From the NCBI RefSeq assembly GCF_004348895.1, contig NZ_RRZK01000007.1, forward strand, positions 1-64,000: a stretch of 64,000 nucleotides of DNA, in the 5' to 3' direction. Shown here piece by piece: positions 10,488 through 19,416 of the stretch. The translations under genes were made by a program, and so were the position numbers. Numbering within the stretch: the stretch's first letter is position 1; each line of letters starts with the position of its first letter. The notes under the pieces were generated by a model. That model searched no databases and was not told where the DNA came from. It saw nothing but the letters and a program-made list of their open reading frames with translations. The stretch is from Pseudomonas vancouverensis. GTDB lineage: Bacteria; Pseudomonadota; Gammaproteobacteria; Pseudomonadales; Pseudomonadaceae.

Positions 10488-10523
10488 AAAAAAGGCGACT
10501 ACCGTGAGGAAGTCGCCTTTTTT
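10488..10523. terminator. Bidirectional terminator between coq7 and speD
   Basis: A stem AAAGGCGACT / AGTCGCCTTT with A-run and T-run flanks on either side lies between two convergent genes. Confidence 0.88.
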
Positions 10524-10536
10524 GTGTTCGAGAATC

Positions 10537-11328
10537 TTACGCCATGTTGCGTGCGTAGAAGATTTCGAGCATCTCGTGTTTCACCCGGTCCGTCACCTTG
10601 GCACGTTGCTCAGGGGACAGGTTGCTGGTGGCATCACCGAACAGGTAGTTATCCAGTTCGAAGTTCTTCAGCAGCATTTTGGTGTGGAACAGGTTTTCCT
10701 GGTACACGTTCACGTCGGTCATCTGGTACGCGTCGCGGGTGTCTTCGGAGAGGTAATTCTGGATCGAGTTGATCTCGTGGTCGATGAAATGCTTTTTGCC
10801 TTCAACGTCACGGGTGAAGCCGCGCACACGATAGTCCACTGTCACGATGTCCGAATCGAACTGGTGAATCAGGAAGTTGAGTGCTTTGAGCGGTGAAATG
10901 ACCCCGCAGGTCGACACGTCGATATCCACACGGAAGGTTGCAATACCGCTGACCGGATGGATTTCCGGGTAGGTGTGCACCGTGATGTGACTCTTGTCGA
11001 GGTGGGCCAGGATGATTTCGGGCAGCGGGCCCGGAGACTCTTCGATCTGACTCTCGGTCGGGGTCACCGGCTCTTCGGAGATCAGGATCGTGACGCTGGC
11101 GCCCTGTGGTTCATAGTCCTGGCTGGCAATGTTCAGGATATTGGCACCAATGATATCGACAACTTCCGTGAGGATCTGCGTCAGGCGTTTCGCGTTGTAC
11201 TCTTGATTGATGTACTCGACGTAGGCCTGCTGGTCTTGCGGAGTTTCCGCGTAGCAGATGTCATAGATGTTGAAGCTCAAGGTCTTTGTCAGGTTATTGA
11301 ACCCGTGGAGCTTGAGTTTGCTTTTCAC
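10537..11328 (-). CDS. speD: S-adenosylmethionine decarboxylase proenzyme
   Basis: Pyruvoyl enzyme making decarboxylated SAM, the aminopropyl donor for spermidine. The 263-residue product is the E. coli-like class: self-cleavage occurs before S113 in [13 protein letters not shown], and C141 (STCGVISP) is the likely catalytic cysteine. The start is GTG at 11328 ([12 protein letters not shown]), with GAGAG ten bases upstream; the longer frame to 11400 adds unrelated residues. The 239-nt leader to the next gene contains a 6-bp CCCGTC/GACGGG hairpin (11463-11478) but no obvious riboswitch. Confidence 0.94.
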   Translation of the reverse strand: MKSKLKLHGFNNLTKTLSFNIYDICYAETPQDQQAYVEYINQEYNAKRLTQILTEVVDIIGANILNIASQDYEPQGASVTILISEEPVTPTESQIEESPGPLPEIILAHLDKSHITVHTYPEIHPVSGIATFRVDIDVSTCGVISPLKALNFLIHQFDSDIVTVDYRVRGFTRDVEGKKHFIDHEINSIQNYLSEDTRDAYQMTDVNVYQENLFHTKMLLKNFELDNYLFGDATSNLSPEQRAKVTDRVKHEMLEIFYARNMA

Positions 11329-11567
11329 CGTTAAAAACTCTCTATGTGTTTGCGGCCCGGCCGCGTGATCAAGCATGCCCGTCAGATGCGAACGACGCAC
11401 CTGCGTAGGACGGTTAACACCTCTTCGCGATGGCGATTTTGGTTGTTTGTTCGGATGCGCGACCCGTCGGCTGACGGGCCACGACCCTGAAAAAAGTGGC
11501 GCATTATGCAGACGTCAGCTTGGGTTCGCCAGAGTCTGCACTGCTTTTATGATAGTTGAATGTCGAC

Positions 11568-11990
11568 TCAACCGAGTTCGATGATCTCGTAGTCGTGGGT
11601 GATCTCGACCCCGGCGGCGCCGAGCATGATCGACGCCGAGCAATACTTCTCAGCGGACAACTCGATCGCGCGCTTGACCTGCGCTTCTTTCAGGCCACGG
11701 CCCTTGACCACGAAATGCATGTGGATCTTGGTGAACACCTTCGGGTCTTCGGTCGCACGTTCGGCTTCCAGGAAGGCTTCGCAGCTTTCCACGGCCTGAC
11801 GCGATTTCTTGAGGATGCTGACCACGTCGAAATTGCTGCAACCGCCAACACCCAGCAGGAGCATTTCCATCGGCCGAACACCCAGGTTACGACCGCCGGC
11901 ATCGGGCGGACCGTCCATGACCACGACATGACCGCTACCGGATTCGCCGAGGAACATGGCTTCGCCAGCCCATTGGATGCGTGCCTTCAT
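11568..11990 (-). CDS. OsmC family protein
   Basis: OsmC/YhfA-like thiol peroxidase-fold protein of about 140 residues. The conserved cysteines of the family are visible: one in VGGCSNFDV (around residue 52) and one in SAEKYCSASIML (around residue 117). Such proteins reduce organic hydroperoxides or bind small ligands; the YhfA branch has no firm role. The ATG at 11990 has a GGAG site 8 nt upstream, preferred over a TTG two codons earlier. It is divergent from vfr. Confidence 0.88.
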   Translation of the reverse strand: MKARIQWAGEAMFLGESGSGHVVVMDGPPDAGGRNLGVRPMEMLLLGVGGCSNFDVVSILKKSRQAVESCEAFLEAERATEDPKVFTKIHMHFVVKGRGLKEAQVKRAIELSAEKYCSASIMLGAAGVEITHDYEIIELG

Positions 11991-12044
11991 CGCCAAGACT
12001 CCACTGTTTAAAAAAGGGTCGCCAGCTTAGCACAGGCCCCGGGA

Positions 12045-12126
12045 TTGACAGTGAGCAACGTCCTAAGACATAACCTCCAGCCCTGTAGGTAAATTCTCGA
12101 ATCTTACAGAAAGTGTCTGTTATGCT
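12045..12126 (+). promoter_or_regulatory. Candidate vfr promoter region
   Basis: A perfect TTGACA (12045-12050) with a weak -10 around 12068-12074, and a separate TATGCT (12121-12126) with a weak -35, lie upstream of vfr. A small dyad ACAGA-N5-TCTGT (12106-12120) abuts the second. Which one is used cannot be decided by eye, and I do not see a full TGTGA-N6-TCACA Vfr site here. Confidence 0.35.
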
Positions 12127-12210
12127 GGCGCCAATTCGATGGCGCTTAGCCAGTTCTCGTCTTTCAAAAATAAAACCAACTACACCGTGCAGTCTTTTCG
12201 GGATACAACC

Positions 12211-12855
12211 ATGGTTGCTATTGCCCCCACACCCAAGATCAAGAACCTCGACAAGCTGTTGATGCATTGTCAGCGCCGTCGCCATCAGGCCAAGAGCAAT
12301 ATCATTTGCGCTGGCGACCGCTCGGAAACATTGTTTTTCATCATCAAGGGCTCAGTCACCATCCTGATCGAGGACGATGATGGCCGGGAAATGATCATTG
12401 CGTACCTGAACGCCGGGGACTTTTTTGGCGAGCTGGGACTGTTTGAACAGGCCGGCCTGGAACAGGAGCGCAGTGCCTGGGTGCGGGCCAAGGTCGAATG
12501 CGAAGTGGCGGAAATCAGCTACGCGAAGTTCCGCGAGTTGTCGCAGCAAGATCCGGACATTCTTTACGCACTCAGCGGACAAATCGCACAACGGCTGCGC
12601 AACACCACCCGCAAGGTCGGTGACCTCGCGTTCTTCGACGTAACCGGGCGAGTCGCGCGTTGTTTGCTGGAACTGTGCAAGCAGCCAGACGCCATGACCC
12701 ACCCCGACGGCATGCAGATCAAGGTTACCCGTCAGGAAATCGGGCGGATTGTCGGCTGTTCCCGAGAGATGGTCGGCCGCGTACTCAAGGACCTGGAAGA
12801 GCGCAACCTGGTGGACGTCAAAGGCAAGACAATGGTGGTCTTCGGCACGCGTTAA
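12211..12855 (+). CDS. vfr: cAMP-dependent regulator Vfr (CRP homologue)
   Basis: Global cAMP receptor transcription factor; in P. aeruginosa it controls virulence, type IV pili and quorum sensing. The 214-residue product has a cyclic-nucleotide-binding domain (about 1-130, with FFGELGLFE and QERSAW, the phosphate-binding Arg-Ser), the long dimer helix, and a C-terminal HTH where [20 protein letters not shown] is the recognition region. ATG 12211 matches the known N-terminus; an open frame reaches back to 12139. Its stop overlaps the convergent ligase gene by 4 nt. Confidence 0.95.
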   Translation: MVAIAPTPKIKNLDKLLMHCQRRRHQAKSNIICAGDRSETLFFIIKGSVTILIEDDDGREMIIAYLNAGDFFGELGLFEQAGLEQERSAWVRAKVECEVAEISYAKFRELSQQDPDILYALSGQIAQRLRNTTRKVGDLAFFDVTGRVARCLLELCKQPDAMTHPDGMQIKVTRQEIGRIVGCSREMVGRVLKDLEERNLVDVKGKTMVVFGTR

Positions 12856-13553
12856 GCGTTGAACATTTGCGCCAACATCAAACGATAGAGTTCGTCGAGG
12901 CGCGCCAGCGCATCGGGGGCGGCGAACTTTTCGTGCAGCGCGATATGGCTTTCGGCTCGTACCCGTTGCTCCAGACCGCAGGCTTGGTTGAAACGGTTGA
13001 CCGCTGCAACCATCGACTCGCGATCGTTATCCACCAGCATCGCACCATGGACCAATCCTACCGGACGTTGACCACCCTGACTCTGGCGCCAGCGTTGGGC
13101 GGTGCCGACCATTTTTCGACCGTCGAGGTTGACGTTGAAGCGGCCATCACAAAATGCGCCGTCAATTTCACCAAGGGATGATGTCCCGCCCAACTCATCC
13201 AGCAATTCGCAGATGGGGTCGCACAGACGACGATAACCGGACTCGATACGGTTCAGGTCACCCTCGCTGCGAGGCGGCGCGTAAACCAGCGCGATATTGA
13301 TCGTGGTCGCCGATTGTGGAACCGGTTCGCCACCGGTATCACGCAGCAACACAGGCCAGCCCGCCTCTGCCGACACCTCACAGGCCGCCTCGAAACCTGG
13401 CAGGCGATTGAGGCGACGCGGCATCACCAATGCCTGATCACTGGGTTGCCAGAACAACAGGCCAAACTCGGCAGCGCCGGCACAGACCGACGCGAGCAAA
13501 TCCTGTTCGGCTTGCAGGCCGGCTTCGATGGTCAGGGAGACAGGTGAGGTCAT
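12852..13553 (-). CDS. Lipoate/octanoate-protein ligase A family protein, divergent
   Basis: A 233-residue member of the biotin/lipoate ligase fold. The conserved [12 protein letters not shown] segment contains the lysine expected to bind lipoyl- or octanoyl-AMP. The Gly-rich substrate loop, normally RRxSGGGAVxHD, here reads [12 protein letters not shown], so the second Arg and the His-Asp pair are lost. It may be an altered-substrate ligase or an amidotransferase-like protein rather than a standard LplA. Start ATG 13553 chosen; an in-frame TTG lies 7 codons upstream. It sits between vfr and trpC, where P. aeruginosa has no equivalent gene that I recall. Confidence 0.7.
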   Translation of the reverse strand: MTSPVSLTIEAGLQAEQDLLASVCAGAAEFGLLFWQPSDQALVMPRRLNRLPGFEAACEVSAEAGWPVLLRDTGGEPVPQSATTINIALVYAPPRSEGDLNRIESGYRRLCDPICELLDELGGTSSLGEIDGAFCDGRFNVNLDGRKMVGTAQRWRQSQGGQRPVGLVHGAMLVDNDRESMVAAVNRFNQACGLEQRVRAESHIALHEKFAAPDALARLDELYRLMLAQMFNA

Positions 13554-13597
13554 AAGGGAATCCGTCAGGCACAAAGTCTGTGGTGTTTCTTATGCCG

Positions 13598-13656
13598 CTA
13601 TCGCGAGCAAGCTCGCTCCCACAGGGTTTGATGTGGGAACGAGCCTGATCGCGATA
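13598..13656. repeat. REP doublet (REPIN-like) between ligase gene and trpC
   Basis: Two REP copies in opposite orientation: CTATCGCGAGCAAGCTCGCT (from 13598) followed by CCCACAGG, and the mirror copy GTGGGAACGAGCCTGATCGC (from 13633). The core is the common fluorescens-group element, and the pairing makes a long cruciform. The second copy has mismatches. Confidence 0.85.
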
Positions 13657-13660
13657 CTTT

Positions 13661-14497
13661 TCAGTCGAGGGTCGAGCCGCTGACAGGTACGCCGCGCTCC
13701 GGGAAGAACAGGCGCTGCAATTCGTTGCCCGGGTTTTCGGCGCGCATGAACGCCTCACCGACCAGGAACGAATACACGTTGCTGATTTCCATCAGCTCGA
13801 CGTCGGCACGGTTAAGGATGCCGCTTTCGGTGATCACCAGGCGATCGCGAGGGATACGCGGCAACAGATCCAGCGTGGTTTCCAGGCTGACGTCAAAGGT
13901 GTGCAGGTTGCGGTTATTCACGCCGACCAACGGGGTGTCGAGGGTTTTCAAGGCCCGCTCCAGCTCGTCGCCGTCATGGACTTCCACCAGTACATCCAGG
14001 CCGACGCCTTTCGCTACCGACGCCAGTTCAGCCATCTTCACGTCGTCCAGAGCGGAAACGATCAACAGCACGCAATCGGCACCCAAGGCACGGGCTTCAA
14101 CGATCTGGTACGGATCGATCATGAAGTCCTTGCGGATCACCGGCAGCTTGCACGCCGCGCGGGCTTGCTGCAGGTAAGCATCGGCACCCTGGAAGTAATC
14201 GATATCGGTGAGCACCGAGAGGCAGGTTGCGCCGCCCTTCTCGTAGCTTTTGGCGATGTCGGCCGGCACGAAGTTCTCGCGGATCACGCCTTTGCTTGGC
14301 GAAGCCTTCTTGATTTCGGCAATGACCGCCGGCTGCTTCAGCTTGGCTTGTGCCAGCAATGCCTGGGCAAAACCACGGGGTGCATCGGCCGCCTTGGCCA
14401 GGTTTTCCAGCTCGGCGAGACTGACACGAGCGCTGCGCTCGGCAACCTCCTCGACTTTGCGCGCCAGAATCTTTTCCAGAACCGTCGGTACACTCAT
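13661..14497 (-). CDS. trpC: Indole-3-glycerol phosphate synthase
   Basis: Closes the indole ring in tryptophan synthesis. The 278-residue TIM-barrel product has the family segments [11 protein letters not shown] (catalytic Lys/Glu region), [23 protein letters not shown] and ITESGI. It is a monofunctional TrpC, without fused TrpF, and slightly longer than the usual ~260 because of a short C-terminal tail. Its ATG overlaps the trpD stop by 4 nt (ATGA), so translation is coupled. Confidence 0.97.
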   Translation of the reverse strand: MSVPTVLEKILARKVEEVAERSARVSLAELENLAKAADAPRGFAQALLAQAKLKQPAVIAEIKKASPSKGVIRENFVPADIAKSYEKGGATCLSVLTDIDYFQGADAYLQQARAACKLPVIRKDFMIDPYQIVEARALGADCVLLIVSALDDVKMAELASVAKGVGLDVLVEVHDGDELERALKTLDTPLVGVNNRNLHTFDVSLETTLDLLPRIPRDRLVITESGILNRADVELMEISNVYSFLVGEAFMRAENPGNELQRLFFPERGVPVSGSTLD

Positions 14498-15543
14498 CCT
14501 TCATTCTCCACTTTGAATACCGCGGTAAAGGCGCCCAACTCCTCGAGTTTTTCTCGGGCAAGGCCTGTGTGCAGCGCATCGTGCGCCAGGGCCACGCCTT
14601 CCTTGAGGCTGCTGGCATGGTCGGCCGCGTACAACGCGGCACCCGCGTTGAGCATGATCATTTCGGCGGCTTTCTGACCGTTTTCAGTCTTGCGCTTGCC
14701 CAGGGCATCACGAATCAGCTCAAGGGAAGCAGCCGGGCTATCGACCGCCAGGCCGTGCAGACTCTGGCTCTTCATGCCCAGGTCTTCCGGTTCGACCCAA
14801 TACTCACTGATCTGGTCGTCCTTGAGTTCGGCAACGTAGGTCGGTGCGGCGAGGCTGAACTCGTCCAGGCCGTCCTTGGAGTGCACCACCAACACGTGCT
14901 TGCTGCCCAAACGCTGCAACACTTCGGCCAGCGGCCGGCACAACGCCTGGGTGAACACGCCCACCACCTGGTGCTTCACACCGGCCGGATTCGTAAGCGG
15001 GCCGAGCATGTTGAACAAGGTACGCAGGCCAAGATCCTTGCGCGGACCGGCGGCGAACTTCATTGCACTGTGATGGGTCTGGGCAAACATGAAGCCGATG
15101 CCGACGTTATCGATGCAACGCGCCACCTGGGTCGGATTGAGGTTCAGGTAGATACCGGCCGCTTCCAGCAAGTCGGCGCTGCCGCTCTTGCCCGACACCG
15201 CGCGGTTGCCGTGTTTGGCCACCGTGCAACCGGCCGCCGACACGACGAATGCCGCGGCGGTCGACACGTTGAAAATGTTCGCGCCATCACCACCGGTGCC
15301 CACCACATCGACCACACCGTGCAGAGTCTTGAGCTCGACCTTGTCAGCCAGCTCGCGCATGACCGAGACGGCGCCGACGATTTCGTCGATGCTTTCGCTC
15401 TTCATGCGCATGGCCATCATGAACGCGCCGATCTGCGCATCGCTGCATTGGCCGGTCATGATTTCGCGCATCACGTCGCGCATTTCTTCGGTGCTGAGGT
15501 CGAGGTGATCGACGATACGGCTCAGGGCTGTCTTGATATTCAT
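14494..15543 (-). CDS. trpD: Anthranilate phosphoribosyltransferase
   Basis: Transfers phosphoribose from PRPP to anthranilate. The 349-residue product carries the PRPP-binding [15 protein letters not shown] and [18 protein letters not shown] motifs and the HSKDGLDE motif in the C-terminal domain. It is separated from trpG by 9 nt and overlaps trpC by 4 nt, forming a trpGDC operon. Confidence 0.97.
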   Translation of the reverse strand: MNIKTALSRIVDHLDLSTEEMRDVMREIMTGQCSDAQIGAFMMAMRMKSESIDEIVGAVSVMRELADKVELKTLHGVVDVVGTGGDGANIFNVSTAAAFVVSAAGCTVAKHGNRAVSGKSGSADLLEAAGIYLNLNPTQVARCIDNVGIGFMFAQTHHSAMKFAAGPRKDLGLRTLFNMLGPLTNPAGVKHQVVGVFTQALCRPLAEVLQRLGSKHVLVVHSKDGLDEFSLAAPTYVAELKDDQISEYWVEPEDLGMKSQSLHGLAVDSPAASLELIRDALGKRKTENGQKAAEMIMLNAGAALYAADHASSLKEGVALAHDALHTGLAREKLEELGAFTAVFKVENEG

Positions 15544-15552
15544 GAAACGTCC

Positions 15553-16146
15553 TTAGCGCGTGCCGCCGGTTTGTTTGAGGAAGTTGGCGAACAGTTCATG
15601 ACCCTGCTCGGTCAGAATCGACTCCGGGTGAAATTGCACGCCTTCAATGTTCAGGGTTTTGTGACGCAGGCCCATGATCTCGTCGACCGAACCGTCTTCA
15701 AGCTGGGTCCAGGCCGTCAGCTCCAGGCAGTCGGGAAGAGTTTCGCGCTTGACGATAAGGGAATGATAGCGGGTAACCGTCAGCGGATGATTCAGGCCCG
15801 CGAACACGCCTTTGTCTTCGTGAAATACCGGACTGGTCTTGCCGTGCATGACCTGACGGGCACGGACCACATCGCCGCCAAATGCCTGGCCGATGGACTG
15901 GTGACCCAGGCAGACGCCGAGAATTGGCAATTTACCGGCGAAATGCTTGATCGCCTCGATGGAAACACCGGCTTCTGTCGGTGTGCAGGGTCCTGGGGAA
16001 ACAACGATGCGCTCAGGCTTGAGGGCTTCGATTTCGGCAATGGTGAGCTCGTCGTTGCGCACGACTTTGACCTCGGCGCCCAGCTCACCCAGATACTGCA
16101 CAACGTTATAGGTAAACGAGTCGTAGTTATCGATCATCAACAACAT
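15553..16146 (-). CDS. trpG: Anthranilate synthase component II (glutamine amidotransferase)
   Basis: Supplies ammonia from glutamine to TrpE; in pseudomonads the same subunit may also serve p-aminobenzoate synthesis. The 197-residue class I amidotransferase has its catalytic C79 in [10 protein letters not shown] and the His-Glu pair in GVQFHPES. The ATG at 16146 gives the family N-terminus [14 protein letters not shown]. It lies 113 nt downstream of trpE. Confidence 0.96.
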   Translation of the reverse strand: MLLMIDNYDSFTYNVVQYLGELGAEVKVVRNDELTIAEIEALKPERIVVSPGPCTPTEAGVSIEAIKHFAGKLPILGVCLGHQSIGQAFGGDVVRARQVMHGKTSPVFHEDKGVFAGLNHPLTVTRYHSLIVKRETLPDCLELTAWTQLEDGSVDEIMGLRHKTLNIEGVQFHPESILTEQGHELFANFLKQTGGTR

Positions 16147-16256
16147 GGCGTTAAGAACCTCTTGAATTCACTGACTACAGATACGGCCTTCGAAGGAGGG
16201 CCCGCAGCGTCCAGCGCTTGATCGCTCAAGGCGGCCGGCATGCGGGCAACGCTCAT
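16137..16256 (-). CDS. Possible 39-residue small protein between trpE and trpG
   Basis: An ATG 4 nt after the trpE stop opens a 39-codon frame beginning [19 protein letters not shown] and ending inside the first codons of trpG in another frame. Its first 24 codons have Pseudomonas-like usage. It could couple translation of trpE to trpG, encode a small protein, or be chance. No Trp codons are in it, so it is not a normal attenuator leader. I see no clear ribosome site. Confidence 0.25.
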   Translation of the reverse strand: MSVARMPAALSDQALDAAGPPSKAVSVVSEFKRFLTPCC

Positions 16257-16259
16257 CCA

Positions 16260-17741
16260 TCAGCCTTGCGGAGTTTGTTCAGCCAGCGCCACGGCGCGGA
16301 ACATCGCGCGGCGCTTGTTCAGGGTTTCTTCCCATTCCAGCGCGGGCACCGAGTCGGCGACGATGCCGCCACCAGCCTGCACGTGCAGTTCGCCGTTCTT
16401 GATCACCGCCGTGCGAATGGCGATGGCGGTGTCCATGTTGCCGTTCCAGGCGAAGTAACCGACCGCACCGCCGTAGACGCCACGTTTGACCGGCTCGAGC
16501 TCGTCGATAATTTCCATCGCACGAATTTTCGGCGCGCCGGACAGGGTTCCCGCCGGCAGGATCGCCCGCAATGCGTCCATCGCGGTCAGCCCGGCCTTCA
16601 GCTGCCCGGTGACGTTGGACACGATGTGCATCACGTTGGAGTAACGCTCGATGACCATTTTCTCGGTGAGTTTCACCGAACCGATTTCCGAGACACGACC
16701 GGTGTCATTACGCCCGAGGTCAATCAACATCAGGTGCTCGGCAATTTCCTTGTCGTCCGACAGCAAGTCTTTTTCCAGCGCCAGATCAGCCTCTTCACTC
16801 GCGCCGCGTGGACGAGTGCCGGCAATCGGGCGCACGGTGATCAGGTTGTCTTCGACCCGCACCAGTACTTCCGGCGAACTGCCGACGACGTGGAAGTCGC
16901 CGAAGTTGAAGAAGTACATGTAAGGCGTCGGGTTGAAGCAGCGCAGCGCACGGTACAGGTCAATTGGCGCCGCCTTGAAGTCGATCGACATGCGCTGGGA
17001 CGGCACGACCTGCATGCAGTCGCCGGCCAGGATGTATTCCTTGATGGTGTCGACGGCTTTTTCGTAGTCGTCCTGGGTGAAGCTGGAGCGGAACACCGGG
17101 TCAGCCGCTTGTTGCTTGCTGAAATCCAGGCCACGGCGCGGGGTGATCGGCTGGCGCAGTTTTTCCAGCAGCTCTTCGAGGCGCGCGCGCCCTTGCTCGA
17201 AAGCATCTTCCTGCGATGGGTCAGCCAGCACGATCGCGTGCATCTTGCCGGCCAGGTTGTCGAAGACGACAACGGCATCGGAAACCATCAGCAGAATGTC
17301 TGGCACACCCAGAGGATCCGGGTTCGGGCATTTGCCCAGGCGCTTCTCGACATAACGCACGCAGTCGTAGCCGAAGTAACCCACCAGGCCGCCGTTGAAG
17401 CGTGGCAGACCGGCGATGGTCGGTACGTTGTATCGGGCCTTGAAGGCTTCAACGAAGGCCAGCGGGTCTTCCACGTCGTGGCTTTCGGTCTCAATGCCAT
17501 CGACGGTCACGCTGACGTGATGATCGTGAACGCGCATCACGGTACGGCACGGCAGACCGATGATCGAATAACGGCCCCATTTCTCGCCACCCTGAACGGA
17601 CTCCAGCAAGTAGGAATTGGGCTCGTCGGCCAGTTTCAGGTAGATCGACAGCGGCGTGTCGAAGTCGGCCAGGGTTTCGCAGGCAAGCGGAATGCGGTTG
17701 TAGCCGGCAGCGGCCAAACGCAGGAATTCTTCGCGGATCAT
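16260..17741 (-). CDS. trpE: Anthranilate synthase component I
   Basis: Converts chorismate plus ammonia to anthranilate. The 493-residue product has the N-terminal Trp-feedback element (YLLES near 45-49), and the chorismate-binding C-terminal half with [39 protein letters not shown] and [19 protein letters not shown] ribosome site precedes the ATG, part of a possible CCTC/GAGG hairpin. It sits 70 nt downstream of gph, and the intervening sequence probably belongs to a Trp attenuator. Confidence 0.97.
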   Translation of the reverse strand: MIREEFLRLAAAGYNRIPLACETLADFDTPLSIYLKLADEPNSYLLESVQGGEKWGRYSIIGLPCRTVMRVHDHHVSVTVDGIETESHDVEDPLAFVEAFKARYNVPTIAGLPRFNGGLVGYFGYDCVRYVEKRLGKCPNPDPLGVPDILLMVSDAVVVFDNLAGKMHAIVLADPSQEDAFEQGRARLEELLEKLRQPITPRRGLDFSKQQAADPVFRSSFTQDDYEKAVDTIKEYILAGDCMQVVPSQRMSIDFKAAPIDLYRALRCFNPTPYMYFFNFGDFHVVGSSPEVLVRVEDNLITVRPIAGTRPRGASEEADLALEKDLLSDDKEIAEHLMLIDLGRNDTGRVSEIGSVKLTEKMVIERYSNVMHIVSNVTGQLKAGLTAMDALRAILPAGTLSGAPKIRAMEIIDELEPVKRGVYGGAVGYFAWNGNMDTAIAIRTAVIKNGELHVQAGGGIVADSVPALEWEETLNKRRAMFRAVALAEQTPQG

Positions 17742-17811
17742 GAGGTGCCTCGTGGCTTGAGGGTCAAACAGTCAGGTATGCAAACGCGCCGGATAGCCGG
17801 CCAGATTCAAG

Positions 17812-17856
17812 TCAGGCGCGCCAACGCCAACGGGCCAGGGCCTTGATGACTTTCAT
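17812..17856 (-). promoter_or_regulatory. trpL: Putative trp leader peptide (trpL) inside the 3' end of gph
   Basis: The last 14 codons of gph read [14 protein letters not shown] and begin with ATG. They hold two Trp codons (three counting the one just before that ATG) immediately before the stop and 70 nt before trpE. Downstream, GCCGG-CTAT-CCGGC followed by GCGTTTGC can form a hairpin, and CGCGCC of the leader can pair with GGCGCG of that hairpin. Attenuation of trpE in P. putida is described in the literature. That the leader is in frame with gph, so could be translated either alone or as the Gph tail, is what I see here. Confidence 0.6.
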
Positions 17857-18630
17857 CCAGAGTTTGCGAGTGACCACCACGATGGCGTTTCCAGAAGGGG
17901 GTTTAACAACGTCGGCCAACGTTATCTCAGCGGCCGGATCCAGGCAACCGGGAATTAGCTTGCGCAGGTCGTCGATCACCAGCGAAGGCGACTCTTCGGC
18001 AATCGGCCGGCCGTGGTTATAGCCATAGCTCAGCGCCACGCACTGCACCCCTGCCGCTTTCGCCGCCAGCACATCGCTGCGCGAATCGCCGACGAATAAC
18101 GATTGCGAAGCCGGGATGTTGGCCATCTTCATCACGAAAAACAGCGCGGCCGGGTCCGGTTTTTTCTGTGGCAAGGTGTCACCGCCGATGATCCAGCGGA
18201 AATACCGGCCGATTTTCATCTGATCCAGCAACGGCGCGACGAAGCGCTCCGGCTTGTTGGTGATCAGCGCCATCTCGACACCCTGTTTTTGCAGCCATTT
18301 CAGGGTGTCGCGCACGCCGGGGTAGACCACGGTCAGCTCATGGCTTTCGCCATAAGCCTGCATGAAATACTCCAGCGCCCGTTCGGCTTCGTCGTTGTCG
18401 ACCGCCCCGTGATCTATGCCGCCCGCCAACGCACGACGCACCAACACCGGCGCACCGTTGCCGACCCATTCACGTACCGCTTCCAGGCCGGCAGGCTTGC
18501 GACCGAGTTTGAGCAGCATTTTGTCCACGGCCACTGCCAGGTCCGGAACCGAATCGATCAGCGTGCCGTCCAGATCGAACATCACCAGCCGTGGCAAACG
18601 CCCCGGGAACAACTGCTCAAAGCCGCTCAT
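17812..18630 (-). CDS. gph: Phosphoglycolate phosphatase
   Basis: HAD phosphatase that salvages 2-phosphoglycolate formed from DNA-repair or RuBisCO-type side reactions. The 272-residue product has motif I DLDGT with D19 and D21, motif [10 protein letters not shown], the lysine in PQKKPDP, and motif [11 protein letters not shown]. The C-terminal ~40 residues after the HAD fold end in a basic, Trp-containing tail that coincides with a Trp leader peptide. It overlaps rpe by 4 nt (ATGA). It is distinct from the MurNAc-6-phosphate phosphatase MupP, a paralogue. Confidence 0.94.
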   Translation of the reverse strand: MSGFEQLFPGRLPRLVMFDLDGTLIDSVPDLAVAVDKMLLKLGRKPAGLEAVREWVGNGAPVLVRRALAGGIDHGAVDNDEAERALEYFMQAYGESHELTVVYPGVRDTLKWLQKQGVEMALITNKPERFVAPLLDQMKIGRYFRWIIGGDTLPQKKPDPAALFFVMKMANIPASQSLFVGDSRSDVLAAKAAGVQCVALSYGYNHGRPIAEESPSLVIDDLRKLIPGCLDPAAEITLADVVKPPSGNAIVVVTRKLWMKVIKALARWRWRA

Positions 18631-19301
18631 GGGCGAGCCAGCGCCAGTTCGGAACGCATCTTGTCGATGACTTCCTGATAGTTCGGCGCATTGAAGATGG
18701 CCGAGCCGGCGACGAAGGTATCGGCACCCGCTGCAGCGATTTCGCGAATATTGTTCACGTTGACGCCACCGTCGATCTCCAGGCGGATGTCACGGCCCGA
18801 AGCATCGATCAGCGCTCGTGCTTCACGCAGCTTGTCGAGGGTGCCAGGAATGAACTTCTGCCCGCCAAAGCCCGGGTTGACGCTCATCAGCAGGATCATG
18901 TCGACCTTGTCCATCACGTACTTGAGCACGTCCAGCGGCGTTGCCGGGTTGAACACCAGGCCCGACTTGCAGCCGCCTTCGCGGATCAGTTGCAGGGAAC
19001 GGTCGATATGCTGCGTGGCTTCCGGGTGGAAGGTGATGTAGGTCGCACCAGCTTCGATGAAGTCGCCAACGATGCGGTCCACCGGGCTGACCATCAGGTG
19101 CGCGTCGATCGGCGCAGTCACGCCGTACTTGCGCAGTGCTGCACAGACCATCGGGCCGATGGTCAGGTTGGGCACGTAGTGATTGTCCATGACATCGAAG
19201 TGCACGAAATCGGCGCCAGCGGCCAGGACGTTGTCCACTTCTTCACCCAAGCGGGCGAAGTCGGCGGAGAGAATCGACGGAGCAATTACGAAGGGCTGCA
19301 T
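18627..19301 (-). CDS. rpe: Ribulose-phosphate 3-epimerase
   Basis: Interconverts ribulose-5-phosphate and xylulose-5-phosphate in the pentose phosphate pathway. The 224-residue TIM barrel shows [29 protein letters not shown] (His/Asp metal ligands), the third metal-binding His in [16 protein letters not shown] and [11 protein letters not shown] 19301 is preferred, with AAGGTG upstream; the open frame extends to 19367. Likely transcribed with gph and trpE. Confidence 0.96.
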   Translation of the reverse strand: MQPFVIAPSILSADFARLGEEVDNVLAAGADFVHFDVMDNHYVPNLTIGPMVCAALRKYGVTAPIDAHLMVSPVDRIVGDFIEAGATYITFHPEATQHIDRSLQLIREGGCKSGLVFNPATPLDVLKYVMDKVDMILLMSVNPGFGGQKFIPGTLDKLREARALIDASGRDIRLEIDGGVNVNNIREIAAAGADTFVAGSAIFNAPNYQEVIDKMRSELALARP

Positions 19302-19416
19302 GACGCACCTTTTCTGAGCAGAATCACGATGGCGCGCATTGTATACCTCATGCTTTGACGCGCGCACCGTGAGCGCGATGATTGGACCTTGCCATCATCC
19401 AATAACAGCGAAGGCT

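Noticed and set aside
14569..17846. Two ~545-codon plus-strand frames over trpD-trpG and trpE
   Set aside because: They are antisense to well-defined trp genes and have no motif.
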